Notes: generated by a model not told the origin, from the sequence alone. DNA of 64,000 nt from Rhodospirillales bacterium (GCA_028869995.1 JAGWQN010000116.1:1-64000), one strand, 5' to 3'; shown: positions 29,935 to 39,790, counted from the first letter of the stretch. Translations and numbers: made by a program.

Positions 29935-30939
29935 GTGCTGCTCTCCATTAACGATCTCTCGGTCCGTTTCGCGACGGCGGCTGGAACAGCCGACGCCGTC
30001 GCGAGCCTCTCCTTCGCCATTGAGGAAGGGGAGACGCTGGCCATTGTCGGCGAGTCGGGCTCCGGCAAGTCGGTCTCCGCGCTGGCGATCATGGGACTGG
30101 TGCCCAATCCGCCGGGTCGCGTGACGTCCGGGCAGATCGTGTTCCGCCGCCGCAACGGCAGCACCGAGGACCTGCTGAGGGCGAGCTCCGCGCGCCTGCG
30201 CGACATCCGGGGCAACGAGATCGCGATGGTGTTCCAAGAACCTCTCGCCGCGCTGAGCCCGGTCTTCACCATCGGCGAGCAGATCGCCGAGTCCCTGCGG
30301 CTGCACCAGCGTAAGAGCCACGCCGACGCCATGCGCATGGCCGTGCGCATGCTGGGTTCCCTCGGTATCTCCGAGCCGGAGATGCGGGCCCGAAGCTACC
30401 CGCACCAGATCTCCGGCGGCATGGCGCAACGCGTGATGATCGCCATGGCGATGGCCTGCCGTCCACGCCTGCTGATCGCCGACGAACCCACCACCGCCCT
30501 CGACGTCACGATCCAGGCCGAGATTCTGTCGCTGATCCGGCAGATGAAGGAGGAGACCGGGATGGCGGTGCTGTTCATCACCCACAACCTCGGCGTGGTG
30601 GCGCAGATCGCCGACCGGGTGGCGGTGATGTATGCCGGCCGCCTGGTGGAAGAAGGCCCCACGAAGCAGATCTTTTCCTCCCCGCGGATGCCCTACACGT
30701 CGGGACTGCTGGCCTCCGTGCCACGCCTGGTCACCGATGACTCGCCCCTGGTGCTCAGCGCCATCCCGGGCGAGCCGCCGAGCCCGCTGGCGCACCCTCG
30801 CGGCTGCGCCTTCCATCCGCGGTGCCGCTACGCGGTGAAAGGCCTGTGCGATACGACTCCGCCGCCGCTGCGTGACCTGGGCAATGGGCAGGCAGCGCGC
30901 TGCCTGCGCATCGACGAGATCGTCGGCGGTGCGACGTGA
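29935..30939 (+). CDS. Dipeptide ABC transporter ATP-binding protein (DppD-like)
   Basis: [18 protein letters not shown] Walker [38 protein letters not shown]-terminal [14 protein letters not shown] Opp motif. Start uncertain (GTG 29935 or TTG 29863). Confidence 0.94.
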   Translation: MLLSINDLSVRFATAAGTADAVASLSFAIEEGETLAIVGESGSGKSVSALAIMGLVPNPPGRVTSGQIVFRRRNGSTEDLLRASSARLRDIRGNEIAMVFQEPLAALSPVFTIGEQIAESLRLHQRKSHADAMRMAVRMLGSLGISEPEMRARSYPHQISGGMAQRVMIAMAMACRPRLLIADEPTTALDVTIQAEILSLIRQMKEETGMAVLFITHNLGVVAQIADRVAVMYAGRLVEEGPTKQIFSSPRMPYTSGLLASVPRLVTDDSPLVLSAIPGEPPSPLAHPRGCAFHPRCRYAVKGLCDTTPPPLRDLGNGQAARCLRIDEIVGGAT

Positions 30940-31928
30940 GCGAGCCAGCGCTGCTCGCCGTCGAGGGGCTGACGACATGGTTCCCCGTGCGCCACCGAGG
31001 CTGGCGCCTGCGTGCGCCACAACGACACGTGCACGCCGTCGATGGCGTGGACCTCACCGTCCAGCGCGGCGAAATCGTCGGCCTGGTGGGTGAGTCCGGA
31101 TCGGGCAAGACAACACTCGGCCGCAGCATCGTGCGCGCGGTCGAGCCCACCGGCGGGCGCATTCTCTTTGACGGCAACGACATCACCCATCTCTCGTCGC
31201 GCGCGCTGCGCCCATTTCGGAAACGCATCCAACTCGTTTTTCAGGACCCCACGTCCTCCCTCAATCCCCGCCTGCGGGTCGGCGATGCGATCGGCGAGCC
31301 GCTGATCATCCACCAACTGGCCGACACCGAGGACGCTCGCCGGCGGCGGGTGGAGGAGCTGTTGGCGATGGTCGGGCTGCCGGGCGAAGCGATGAGGCGC
31401 TACCCGCACGAGTTCTCGGGTGGCCAGCGCCAGCGCATCGGCATCGCGCGGGCGCTCGCGACGGGCCCGGAATTGCTCATCGCCGACGAGCCGGTCTCCG
31501 CGCTGGATGTCTCGATCCAGGCGCAGGTGGTCAACCTGCTGCTCGACATTCGCAAGCGCCTCGGACTCAGCATGCTGGTGATCGCGCATGACGTCGCCGT
31601 GGTCGAGCATCTCGCCGATCGCATCGTGGTGATGTATCTCGGGCGCATCATGGAGATGGCACCGAGCCGCGCGCTGTGCCGTGCGCCGCGCCATCCGTAT
31701 ACCGCGGCGCTGCTCTCCGCCGTTCCGGTGCCCGATCCGCTGTTGCGCCGCGCACACATCCCGCTGCCAGGCGAAATCCCAAGCCCGGTCGATCCGCCGT
31801 CCGGCTGTCCTTTCCGCACCCGCTGTCCCTTCGTCTTGCCGGCATGCGCCGAGGCGAGGCCGCAGCTGCGCGAAGTCAGCCCAGGGCACTGGAGTGCTTG
31901 CATCCGCGACGACGTGCTTCCATCCTGA
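30936..31928 (+). CDS. Dipeptide ABC transporter ATP-binding protein (DppF-like)
   Basis: [16 protein letters not shown] Walker A, FSGGQRQRIGIARALATGPELLIADEPVSALDVSIQ, C-terminal PPSGCPFRTRCPF. Confidence 0.95.
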   Translation: MSEPALLAVEGLTTWFPVRHRGWRLRAPQRHVHAVDGVDLTVQRGEIVGLVGESGSGKTTLGRSIVRAVEPTGGRILFDGNDITHLSSRALRPFRKRIQLVFQDPTSSLNPRLRVGDAIGEPLIIHQLADTEDARRRRVEELLAMVGLPGEAMRRYPHEFSGGQRQRIGIARALATGPELLIADEPVSALDVSIQAQVVNLLLDIRKRLGLSMLVIAHDVAVVEHLADRIVVMYLGRIMEMAPSRALCRAPRHPYTAALLSAVPVPDPLLRRAHIPLPGEIPSPVDPPSGCPFRTRCPFVLPACAEARPQLREVSPGHWSACIRDDVLPS

Positions 31929-31991
31929 CGGCGATACATTGCTTGTGCATCTTCGGTGGTGCCCGATGAGCCCACCTGAACTCAAAAAAGC

Positions 31992-33575
31992 GTGAGGGGC
32001 ATGATGAAGGCAGGACGGAGAGAGGTTTTGCGCGGGCTGGCTGGCACGGCGTTGGTCCTGGAGACCAGCGTCCCGGCATTGGCGGCCCCCGGCGACAGCG
32101 CGGCGCGGCCTTTCGTCGCCGCCTTCAAGGGTGGCGCCACCACGCTTGATCCGATTATGCGCAGCGAGACCACGACGATCTCCTGGCAGCGGCAGATCTT
32201 CGACACGATTACCAGCCTGAGCCGCGACGGCAAGCCAGAGCCGCTCATCGCGCTCGCCTGGAAGGACATCTCGCCGACGCAGTGGCAGCTGACCCTGCGC
32301 CCAGGCGTTCGGTTCCATGACGGATCCGAGATGACGGCGGACGATGTCGGTCGTTCGATCATGGATACGAAGGAAAATCCCAAGTCGCAGTTTCGCGAGT
32401 ACGCGAGCACGGTGACCGGCTACAAGGTGGTGAACCCGACCACGATCACGGTGTCCTTCACCAAACCCAACCCGCTGTTCCCGATTTACCTCTCGCAGAT
32501 TCCGGTGATGCCGGAGGCGCGGATCGCCAAGGAGGGCCGTACCGCCTTCGCCCAGCATCCGATCGGCACCGGACCTTACAAGTTCATCTCCTGGCTGGCG
32601 CAGGATCACCTGATCCTGCAGGCGTGGGATGGCTACTGGGGGACGAAGCCCGATTTCCGCCACGTGCGGGTCGAGAGCATCCCCGAAGGCGCGACGCGCC
32701 TGGCGGCGCTGCTGTCGGGACAGGTGCAGTACGCGGAGAAGATCGACCCGTCCGATTTCGGACGCGTACGGAACAGCGGGCGGGCCTCGCTCAGCGTCAC
32801 GTCCGGCCTGCGGACCATGTATCTCGCGTTCGACGTCTGGCGGGGAACGAACTCCGCGGGAATGGCGCCGGGCAGCAAGAATCCGTTCATGGATTCACGC
32901 GTGCGCCATGCCGTGGCGCAGGCTATCAATGTGCCGCTGCTGCGCGAGAAGATCTTCGACAGCGCCGCGACCGTAGCGGCCCAGTTCACCCCTGCCGGCC
33001 TCGAGGCACACAACCCGGCGCTGAAGCCGCTCGCCTACGATCCCGCCAACGCCCGCAAGCTTCTCGCGGCGGCAGGATACGGCAAGGGATTTTCCGTTCG
33101 CCTTGATTCGACCAACGACCGCTATCTGGAGGATTCGCTGGTCGCCCAGGCGATCGGCGGCATGCTCGGCGAGGTCGGCATCAAGGTAAAGGTCAACGCC
33201 ATCCCCAAAGCGGTGTTCTTCCCACAGATCAACAGGGGGGAGTTCACCATGTACATGGCCGGCTGGAGCGGCACCGACCCGATCTCCACTTGGAACGCAT
33301 TGTTCCACTGCCGTGACCAGAAGGCAGGCTTCGGCCATGTCAACCGCGCCCATTACTGCGACGCAACGGCGGACAAGATCATGGCGAAGGCCGCAGAAAC
33401 CTTCGATACGCCGAAGCGGATCGAACTCGAGCGCGAAGCCTACGCGATGGCGCTGAAGGCCCGCGCCTACAGCCCGCTCTATTTCCAGGACGAGGTCGCC
33501 GGCGTGGCCAAGGGCGTGGCGTGGCAGGAGCGGCCGGATGGGCTCGTGTTCGTCGCGCAGATGAAGCGGGCCTGA
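31992..33575 (+). CDS. Peptide ABC transporter substrate-binding protein (family 5)
   Basis: Tat-like N-terminus GRREVLRGLAGTALVLETS; LAWKDISPTQWQLTLRPGVRFHDGSEMTADDVGRSI signature. Start could be 31992 (GTG) or 32001/32004 (ATG). Confidence 0.93.
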   Translation: MRGMMKAGRREVLRGLAGTALVLETSVPALAAPGDSAARPFVAAFKGGATTLDPIMRSETTTISWQRQIFDTITSLSRDGKPEPLIALAWKDISPTQWQLTLRPGVRFHDGSEMTADDVGRSIMDTKENPKSQFREYASTVTGYKVVNPTTITVSFTKPNPLFPIYLSQIPVMPEARIAKEGRTAFAQHPIGTGPYKFISWLAQDHLILQAWDGYWGTKPDFRHVRVESIPEGATRLAALLSGQVQYAEKIDPSDFGRVRNSGRASLSVTSGLRTMYLAFDVWRGTNSAGMAPGSKNPFMDSRVRHAVAQAINVPLLREKIFDSAATVAAQFTPAGLEAHNPALKPLAYDPANARKLLAAAGYGKGFSVRLDSTNDRYLEDSLVAQAIGGMLGEVGIKVKVNAIPKAVFFPQINRGEFTMYMAGWSGTDPISTWNALFHCRDQKAGFGHVNRAHYCDATADKIMAKAAETFDTPKRIELEREAYAMALKARAYSPLYFQDEVAGVAKGVAWQERPDGLVFVAQMKRA

Positions 33576-33587
33576 GCAGCGAACGAA

Positions 33588-33662
33588 GGGCATGCAGCGC
33601 TTGCGCGGAAAACGCGCCTCCCTCATGGCGGCGCGCGCCACGGCCACGCGGCGCGCATGCCC
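33588..33662 (+). repeat. Structured intergenic element between SBP and permease genes (long-range inverted repeat)
   Basis: GGGCATGC (33588-33595) pairs perfectly with GCATGCCC (33655-33662), enclosing a smaller GCGCG-gaaaa-CGCGC hairpin. Confidence 0.4.
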
Positions 33663-33698
33663 TCGGACCGCATCTAGCAACCGAGGTGACGCGACGGC

Positions 33699-34619
33699 AT
33701 GACCGGTTTCCTGTTCGCTCGCCTGCTGCGTGCGATCGTCACGCTGTGGGCGGTGCTCACGCTCGTCTTCGTGCTCATCCATGCCACCGGCAACCCGATC
33801 GCCGTGCTGGCACCGGAGCAGATGGATGCCGCGCAGCGCGCCGCCCTGGCCGCGGCTCTGGGCCTGAACAAGCCGCTGCTGGTGCAGTATGGGGTGTTCA
33901 TGGGCGGCGTGCTGCACGGTAACCTTGGCGTCTCCTACTACAGCAACACGCCGGCCATGCCGTTGCTGCTTTCGCGGGTGCCGGTGACGCTCGAGCTGGT
34001 CGGGCTCGCGATCGGCACCGCGGTGGCGATCGGCATGCCCTTCGGCGTGTTTGCCGCGCTGCATCCCGACAGCCTCGCGGACCGCGCGCTGCGCGGGCTA
34101 TCGGTGCTGGGCGCCTCGGTGCCGACGTTCTTCGTCGGGATCGTCCTCATCTTCGTCTTCAGCGTTCTGACCAACGTGCTGCCGGCCTCCGGCGGTGGCA
34201 ACATCGTGCACTTCATCATGCCGGCGATCACGCTGGCCTTTTTCCGCATCGCCTTCTTCACCCGCCTCGTCCGCAGCTCCCTGCTCGACTCACTCTCGCA
34301 ACAATATGTGCGCACCGCGCGCGCCAAGGGGCTCAGCGAGGCGATGGTGGTGCTGAAGCACGCGCTGCGTCCTGCCGCGTTGCCGCTCGTCACCGTGTTT
34401 GGACTGCAATTCGGCCAATTGTTCGCCGGCACCGTGATCACCGAGACCATCTTTGCCCTGCCAGGCATGAACCGGATGGCTCTGGAGGCGCTGTTCCGTC
34501 TCGACTACCCGATCATCCTCTCTTACGTGCTGGTTGCCGCCGGAATGTTCGTGTTCATCAACCTGGTCACCGATGTGCTTTACGGCGTGATCGATCCGCG
34601 GGTCGGTCATGCGCGTTGA
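33699..34619 (+). CDS. Dipeptide ABC transporter permease (DppB-like)
   Basis: FTRLVRSSLLDSLSQQYVRTARAKGLSEAMVVLKHALRPAALPLVTVFGLQFGQLFAGTVITETIFALPGMNRMALEALFRLDYPII. Confidence 0.95.
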   Translation: MTGFLFARLLRAIVTLWAVLTLVFVLIHATGNPIAVLAPEQMDAAQRAALAAALGLNKPLLVQYGVFMGGVLHGNLGVSYYSNTPAMPLLLSRVPVTLELVGLAIGTAVAIGMPFGVFAALHPDSLADRALRGLSVLGASVPTFFVGIVLIFVFSVLTNVLPASGGGNIVHFIMPAITLAFFRIAFFTRLVRSSLLDSLSQQYVRTARAKGLSEAMVVLKHALRPAALPLVTVFGLQFGQLFAGTVITETIFALPGMNRMALEALFRLDYPIILSYVLVAAGMFVFINLVTDVLYGVIDPRVGHAR

Positions 34620-35484
34620 GCTGCGCTCCCTGCCCTGGCTTTCGCTCGGCATTTTTATGCTCCTGGTGATCTGCGCGGTCTTCGCGAGCTGGATTGCGCC
34701 GCACGACCCGGAGCACCAATCGCTGCTCGCCAGGCTCACCGCACCCGTTTGGGAGAGCGGCGGCAGCTGGAAGTACCCGCTCGGCACCGACGGGCTCGGA
34801 CGCGACGTGGCATCCAACATCTGCTACGGGCTGCGGGTTTCGTTGCTGGTCGGGTTCATCTCCGTGGCGATCAGCATCGTGCTGGGAGCAACGGCCGGCC
34901 TGATCGCAGGATATCGCAGCGGCGGCTGGTTCGACCGTATCGTCATGCCGCTGGTCGATTTGCAGCTTTCCGTCCCGGCCGTCCTGATTGCCTTGGCCGT
35001 CATGGCGATGACCGGCCGCGGGCTCCTGAAGCTGATCCTGGTCATCGGCGTGGTCGGTTGGGCCCAGTACGCCCGGCTGATGCGCGCGAGCGTGCTGGCG
35101 GAGCGCGAACGCGACTATGTGATGGCGGCCCGACTGCTGGGCGCCTCCGAGTTTCGCGTGCTGTTCCGCCACCTGCTGCCGAATGCGCTGAACGCGCTGC
35201 TGGTGCAGGCCTCGGTCGATATACCGCGCGCCGTGGAGCTGGAGGCTTCGCTGTCCTTCCTCGGCCTCGGGGTGGCGGTGACCACGCCGTCGCTGGGGCT
35301 GCGCGTGGCGCAGGGCTATCAGTACCTGTTCGGGGGGAGTTGGTGGCCCTCCGTGATCCCGGGCCTGGCGCTGGTGTTGCTCGTGCTGGCGGAAAACCTG
35401 ATCGGTGACTGGGCGCGCGACGCGCTCGACCCCCAATATCGCGGCCGCGCGGTGCGCGTGGCGGCGCTGGCCAAGGATGCGTGA
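34609..35484 (+). CDS. Dipeptide ABC transporter permease (DppC-like)
   Basis: YPLGTDGLGRDVASNICYGLRVSLLVGFISVAIS, LAERERDYVMAARLLGASEFRVLFRHLLPN; overlaps upstream permease by 11 nt. Confidence 0.95.
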   Translation: MRVELRSLPWLSLGIFMLLVICAVFASWIAPHDPEHQSLLARLTAPVWESGGSWKYPLGTDGLGRDVASNICYGLRVSLLVGFISVAISIVLGATAGLIAGYRSGGWFDRIVMPLVDLQLSVPAVLIALAVMAMTGRGLLKLILVIGVVGWAQYARLMRASVLAERERDYVMAARLLGASEFRVLFRHLLPNALNALLVQASVDIPRAVELEASLSFLGLGVAVTTPSLGLRVAQGYQYLFGGSWWPSVIPGLALVLLVLAENLIGDWARDALDPQYRGRAVRVAALAKDA

Positions 35485-35485
35485 C

Positions 35486-35505
35486 GGGCGGCGCAAAGCC
35501 CGCCC
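35486..35505 (+). terminator. Putative terminator hairpin after the second dpp operon
   Basis: GGGCGG-cgcaaagc-CCGCCC immediately after the stop codon; no U-tract. Confidence 0.4.
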
Positions 35506-35650
35506 GGAGCCAGCGCGTGGCATGGCAGAGAAGCGAGCCGTAGCCGGACGTTAGCCCGGCGCTCCCGGCGACAGGCAATGCCAGGCCCGCCGATCGCCTT
35601 CCACGTTCATCGCTTGCCGACGTAGAGGTCGCATTGTTGTCAGGGGACGG

Positions 35651-35726
<76 letters not shown>

Positions 35727-35755
35727 GCCGAACCGACAGGGGCGGCCGTATAGCG

Positions 35756-35805
35756 TTCCCACACGTTCTTGGGAAGCCCCGTTGGCCTGGCTAGCCACCC
35801 AACGG
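35756..35805 (-). terminator. Two adjacent hairpins at the flgL 3' end
   Basis: CCGTTGG..TGGC-ta-GCCA..CCAACGG (35779-35805, spanning the flgL stop) and TTCCCA-cacgttct-TGGGAA (35756-35775). Confidence 0.5.
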
Positions 35806-36882
35806 CAGGTATTTCACCAGCGACAGCCCCTGCTCCGCCGCGATCATCTGATAGCTCGCCTGTAGCTGGGTCTGCACCGTCGAGAGCTTGGTCATGGCGG
35901 CCGCCGCGTCGACGTCCTCGGCCGCCGAGAGTTGGGTCTGCAGCGCCGTCGCCGCCCCGGCGAGCTGGGTTGAGGTGGCCTGCATCGCGGTCTGCCGGTC
36001 ACCCATGACGCCGGCATCCTGGTTCAGCGCCGTGATGGCGTCGCCGAGGCTGGTGCGGACGTCGCTGACCAACGTCGAAAACCCGGCATCCGAGAGCTGT
36101 GTGCGCGACAGCGAGCCGAGCGTGGCGAGCGCACGCAGCACATCGCGCGTATAGGAGCCCGTGGTCGAGGAGCCCGTGGAGGCGATATCCGCGTTGGCAT
36201 TGGCAACGATCCCCGTGGGTACGTAGATCCCGCTGCCGGTCTCCGCGAGTGTTCGCAGATCCGTCCCCGAGGAAGCCGCGGCGTTCAGCGCAGCCGAGAA
36301 TGGGCTGGTGGCGGCGCTGTTGGACGTGGCGACGGCCAGCGTCGAGGCGATCGTCGCCGTGGCACCGTTGCTGCCCAAGCCGGCGACCGCGGCCGCGATC
36401 GCGGTCGCGAAACCCGAACTTCCGATGCTGTCTGGATTCGGCACCGGCGCGTTCGCCGTGTCCTGTCCGGCGAACACGTAGGTGTTGCCGTCCTTGCTGT
36501 CGAGAAGGTTGGCGACCTGGGCCAGCGCATCGCGGGCACTGGCGGCGATGCTGTCCACGGTGCCGGAATCGAGGCCGTTGAGGTTGTTGGTCTGGGCATA
36601 GAACTTACTGGCAATGGAACTGATCTCCGACAGCGCCGTCTGCGCGACGCCCATCGGCCCGGCCGCAGCCGCGATATTCGCCTGGTAGGTCGAGTTCGCA
36701 TGCAACGCCGGCGTGAGGGACAGCACGGTCGAGGTGCCGCCGCCGAGCCCTGCGACCTCGGGCGACACGTAGCCTGAGGCGACCTGTTGCGTTAGCGTAT
36801 TGAGCTGGGTGCGCGTGGCGCCCGCATTCGCCAACAGCTGCGCGAGCACCGGCGATCCGCCGCCCGTGATGGTCGCGCTCAT
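35791..36882 (-). CDS. flgL: Flagellar hook-associated protein FlgL (hook-filament junction; flagellin-like)
   Basis: N-terminal TRTQLNTLTQQVASGYVSP, internal LLDSKDGNTYVFAGQDT, C-terminal flagellin-like helix; ATGA overlap with flgK. Confidence 0.88.
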   Translation of the reverse strand: MSATITGGGSPVLAQLLANAGATRTQLNTLTQQVASGYVSPEVAGLGGGTSTVLSLTPALHANSTYQANIAAAAGPMGVAQTALSEISSIASKFYAQTNNLNGLDSGTVDSIAASARDALAQVANLLDSKDGNTYVFAGQDTANAPVPNPDSIGSSGFATAIAAAVAGLGSNGATATIASTLAVATSNSAATSPFSAALNAAASSGTDLRTLAETGSGIYVPTGIVANANADIASTGSSTTGSYTRDVLRALATLGSLSRTQLSDAGFSTLVSDVRTSLGDAITALNQDAGVMGDRQTAMQATSTQLAGAATALQTQLSAAEDVDAAAAMTKLSTVQTQLQASYQMIAAEQGLSLVKYLPLGG

Positions 36883-38411
36883 GGCACCGCCTGCTCCAGC
36901 GTGTTCCACATTGCCTGCACGGCGCTGATCACTTTGGCGTTGGCGCCATAGGCGTTCTGCAACGCGATCATGGTGGACATCTCCGTGTCGATCGAGACAC
37001 CGCTGCCCGCGGCAAGCCGGGTCTGCAACGCGGTCTGCAGAGATTGCGCGCTGGTCAGCGCGGCCTGCGCGTCGGCTGCGTCCGCGGCTTGAGCGCCGAC
37101 CAGCGCGCTCGCCTGGCCCGCGAGATCCGGCTGCGGTCCGTAAGGCGCGGCGAGGTTGCCGGCCGGGCCCAGCCCCGTGGTGGCCGCCGCGGGCTGGCCA
37201 ACGCCGGCCTGTGCGTCCGAGCCCAGCGCATAGGACAGCACGCGCGTGATCAGCGTGGTGAAGCCAGCCGGGCCGCCCGGCGGGTTGGGCGTGAAGGCGC
37301 TGGCACCGATCAGCGAGCCGGCCACCGCATTGGTGCCGTCGCGCACCAGCGAGGGGTTTGCCGCGACCGCGGGATTGACCGTGATCGTTCCCGCGTAGCC
37401 GATATAGTTGGCCTGGGTCGGCGTACCATAGGGTGCCGGAACATGGCCCGCCGGGTCGGTGAACAGGGTCATCCCCTGCGCGCTGAACCGGGTCGAGAGC
37501 GTTTCCGCAAATTCGTCGAGTTCGGCCTGCTGGGTCGGCAGCGTCTGATCGCGCAGCGTGAGGTTGGCGCCGATCGCTCCGGCACCGGTTGCCGAGGTCA
37601 GGGTCGCCGTCACGTCGATGCCGCCGAGCGTGATCGCGGGGATGGTGGTCGGGTAGACGGAGCCTGCAGAGAGCGTCGCCGGCTGTGTCGCGAACATGGT
37701 GCTGCCGTCGAGCGGCAGGGAAAGTCCGCTCGCGGTGTAGGCTGTCACGTTCCCGTCCGGCTGCCCGAGGAAGCGGATCCCGCCCAGTTGCCCGGCCTGG
37801 TCGATCGCCGCGTCGCGCTGGTTCTCGAGGTCGGCGGTGGACTGGCCGGCACCCTTGAGGGCGACAATCTGTTTCGAAAGACGGCCGATCGTCGCCAGCG
37901 TCGTGTTCAGGGTCGTGACGTCGGCGACGATGCTGTCCTGCGCCGCCTGGCGCGCTTGCTGGTAGGCGTTGGAGAGCGTGTTGATCTGGCTTGCGAGCGT
38001 GCCCGCCGAAGCCACCACCGCGCTTTGCTGCGTCGCGTTTGCGGGATCGTTGAGCAGTGTCGAGAAGGCATCGCCGAGCTTGCCGAGCAGGCTTGCGATA
38101 TCCTGCGACTGGCCCGTCGCCCCCTGGGCCGCGGCAACGGTCGAGAGCGCGGAGGCGCTGGTGGACAGCGCGCCGACCGTCGCGTTCTGCGCCAGCACCT
38201 GCGACTGGATCGCCGTGTCGAGCGCGCGCGTGGTCGGCAGGGCGAGCGTGCCCATGCCCTGGCTGCCGGCGGTGACGTCCTTCGTCGCCGAGACCTCGCG
38301 CGCGTAGTCGGGTGTCGAGGCATTGGCGATGTTCTGTGAGATCGCGCCAAAGCCCTCGGCGATCGCTGCCAGCCCTGAGCCCGCGTTGGCGAGGGCGCCT
38401 TCAAGACGCAT
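36879..38411 (-). CDS. flgK: Flagellar hook-associated protein FlgK
   Basis: N-terminal GLAAIAEGFGAISQNIANASTPDYARE, C-terminal SGVSIDTEMSTMIALQNAYGANAKVISAVQAMWNTLEQ. Confidence 0.93.
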   Translation of the reverse strand: MRLEGALANAGSGLAAIAEGFGAISQNIANASTPDYAREVSATKDVTAGSQGMGTLALPTTRALDTAIQSQVLAQNATVGALSTSASALSTVAAAQGATGQSQDIASLLGKLGDAFSTLLNDPANATQQSAVVASAGTLASQINTLSNAYQQARQAAQDSIVADVTTLNTTLATIGRLSKQIVALKGAGQSTADLENQRDAAIDQAGQLGGIRFLGQPDGNVTAYTASGLSLPLDGSTMFATQPATLSAGSVYPTTIPAITLGGIDVTATLTSATGAGAIGANLTLRDQTLPTQQAELDEFAETLSTRFSAQGMTLFTDPAGHVPAPYGTPTQANYIGYAGTITVNPAVAANPSLVRDGTNAVAGSLIGASAFTPNPPGGPAGFTTLITRVLSYALGSDAQAGVGQPAAATTGLGPAGNLAAPYGPQPDLAGQASALVGAQAADAADAQAALTSAQSLQTALQTRLAAGSGVSIDTEMSTMIALQNAYGANAKVISAVQAMWNTLEQAVP

Positions 38412-38413
38412 GG

Positions 38414-39736
38414 TCAGCCCATCATGTTAATCGTCGCCTGCATCATCTGATTCGCGGTCGTCACCGTCTTGGTGTTGGCGGTGTAGGCCTGCTGGGCGAC
38501 GATGAGGTGGGTGAACTCCGAGGCGATGTCGACGTTGGACTGCTCGTCGGCCGAGGTGACGAGCGTGCCGGCGCCGTTGGTTCCGGCCGCCTGAACCAGC
38601 GCGTTGCCGGAATCGATCGTGGCGGTGAAAGCCTGTCCGTCCTGGCGCTGCAGCGCGTCGGGATTGGCGAAGGTGACGACGGGCACCTGGGCGACCGTCT
38701 GGCTCTGGCCGTTGCTGTAGTTGACGACAACATCGCCGGCGCTGGTCGTGCTCACGCTGCTGACGGATCCGGCGGGAAGCCCGTTCTGGGTCAGCCCGGT
38801 CAGATCGAAGCTGCTGCCGGCATACTGGGTGAGCCCCGCGGACGAACCGAAACTGCCAAGGTTGAGCGTGACATTCTGCGCCGCGCCGCCACCGAGGTCG
38901 GCCGTGAAACTGAGTGTCGCCGGTCCATTGGCGCTGTAGCTGCTCGCCGTCACGCTACCGGAGGCGCCGGTGATACTGCCGATGGTGCCGTCGGCCACGG
39001 GGTTGCCGCTCGCCGTCGGGCCGAAATTGACCACCGCCGTGCCGCGCGCGGCGGAGACCGTGTCGTCCGGCACGTTGATCGAGACCTGCCAGGAGTTGGG
39101 TGCGAGCTGGGTCCAGTCCAGTGCTACGGTGTGCGCCGTGCCGAGCGCATCATAGACGCTGACCTGCGAGGTGATCGGCGCCAGGCTCGTTGGCGTCGCC
39201 GGCAGGTTGGCGGAGAGGTTCATCGTGCTGGTGGCCACCGGCGGATAGGGCGTCTGGGCGATCTGGATCGGGACCAGCGACGAGGTATTGGCCTGCCCGG
39301 TGACAGGATCGACCGGCCAGCCATTGAGCGCATCGCCGACATCGTTGACGAGATAGCCGTTCGCATTCTCGCTGAAGGTGCCGTCGCGCGTAAAATATTG
39401 CCCGGGCCGGAACGTCTCGCTCGCGCTGCCGGCGGTGGTCGTCGCACCCGGCCGGCTCACGGCGAAAAAGCCCTGGCCGGAGATGGCCAGACTGGTCGGG
39501 TTGCTGTTCTGCGTGATGGTCCCTTGCAGGGCGTTCTGATACTGCGGGTGCGCGACCACGGAGCCCGATTCATTGACGGTCGCGGTGCTCTGGGTGAGGT
39601 AATCCTCGAACGAGGTGCCGATGCTCTTGAAACCGACGGTCTGACTGTTGGCAATGTTGTCGCTGATGTTGCTGAACGACGCGGCCTGGGCGTTGAGCCC
39701 GCTTACCGCCGTGTCCAGCGCGCCAAAGATCGACAT
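38414..39736 (-). CDS. flgE: Flagellar hook protein FlgE
   Basis: MSIFGALDTAVSGLNAQAASFSNISDNIANSQTVGFK; C-terminal ASEFTHLIVAQQAYTANTKTVTTANQMMQATINMMG. Confidence 0.93.
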   Translation of the reverse strand: MSIFGALDTAVSGLNAQAASFSNISDNIANSQTVGFKSIGTSFEDYLTQSTATVNESGSVVAHPQYQNALQGTITQNSNPTSLAISGQGFFAVSRPGATTTAGSASETFRPGQYFTRDGTFSENANGYLVNDVGDALNGWPVDPVTGQANTSSLVPIQIAQTPYPPVATSTMNLSANLPATPTSLAPITSQVSVYDALGTAHTVALDWTQLAPNSWQVSINVPDDTVSAARGTAVVNFGPTASGNPVADGTIGSITGASGSVTASSYSANGPATLSFTADLGGGAAQNVTLNLGSFGSSAGLTQYAGSSFDLTGLTQNGLPAGSVSSVSTTSAGDVVVNYSNGQSQTVAQVPVVTFANPDALQRQDGQAFTATIDSGNALVQAAGTNGAGTLVTSADEQSNVDIASEFTHLIVAQQAYTANTKTVTTANQMMQATINMMG

Positions 39737-39774
39737 AGGCTGCTCCCGGGCTTGCTGCTGATCGGCGTCGCCGA

Positions 39775-39790
39775 CGCAGGAAGCGTGCCA
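39775..39790 (-). promoter_or_regulatory. Sigma54-type promoter for flgE-flgK-flgL (TGGCACG-CTTC-CTGCG)
   Basis: GG-N10-GC spacing; near-consensus -24/-12 (TGGCACG-N4-TTGCA); predicted +1 ~39764, about 28 nt upstream of the flgE start. Confidence 0.75.

Noticed and set aside
28507-32663. Large minus-strand ORFs (28507-29889, 30828-32663) across the dpp operon
   Set aside because: Antisense to intact M20 and ABC genes; no recognisable protein features.
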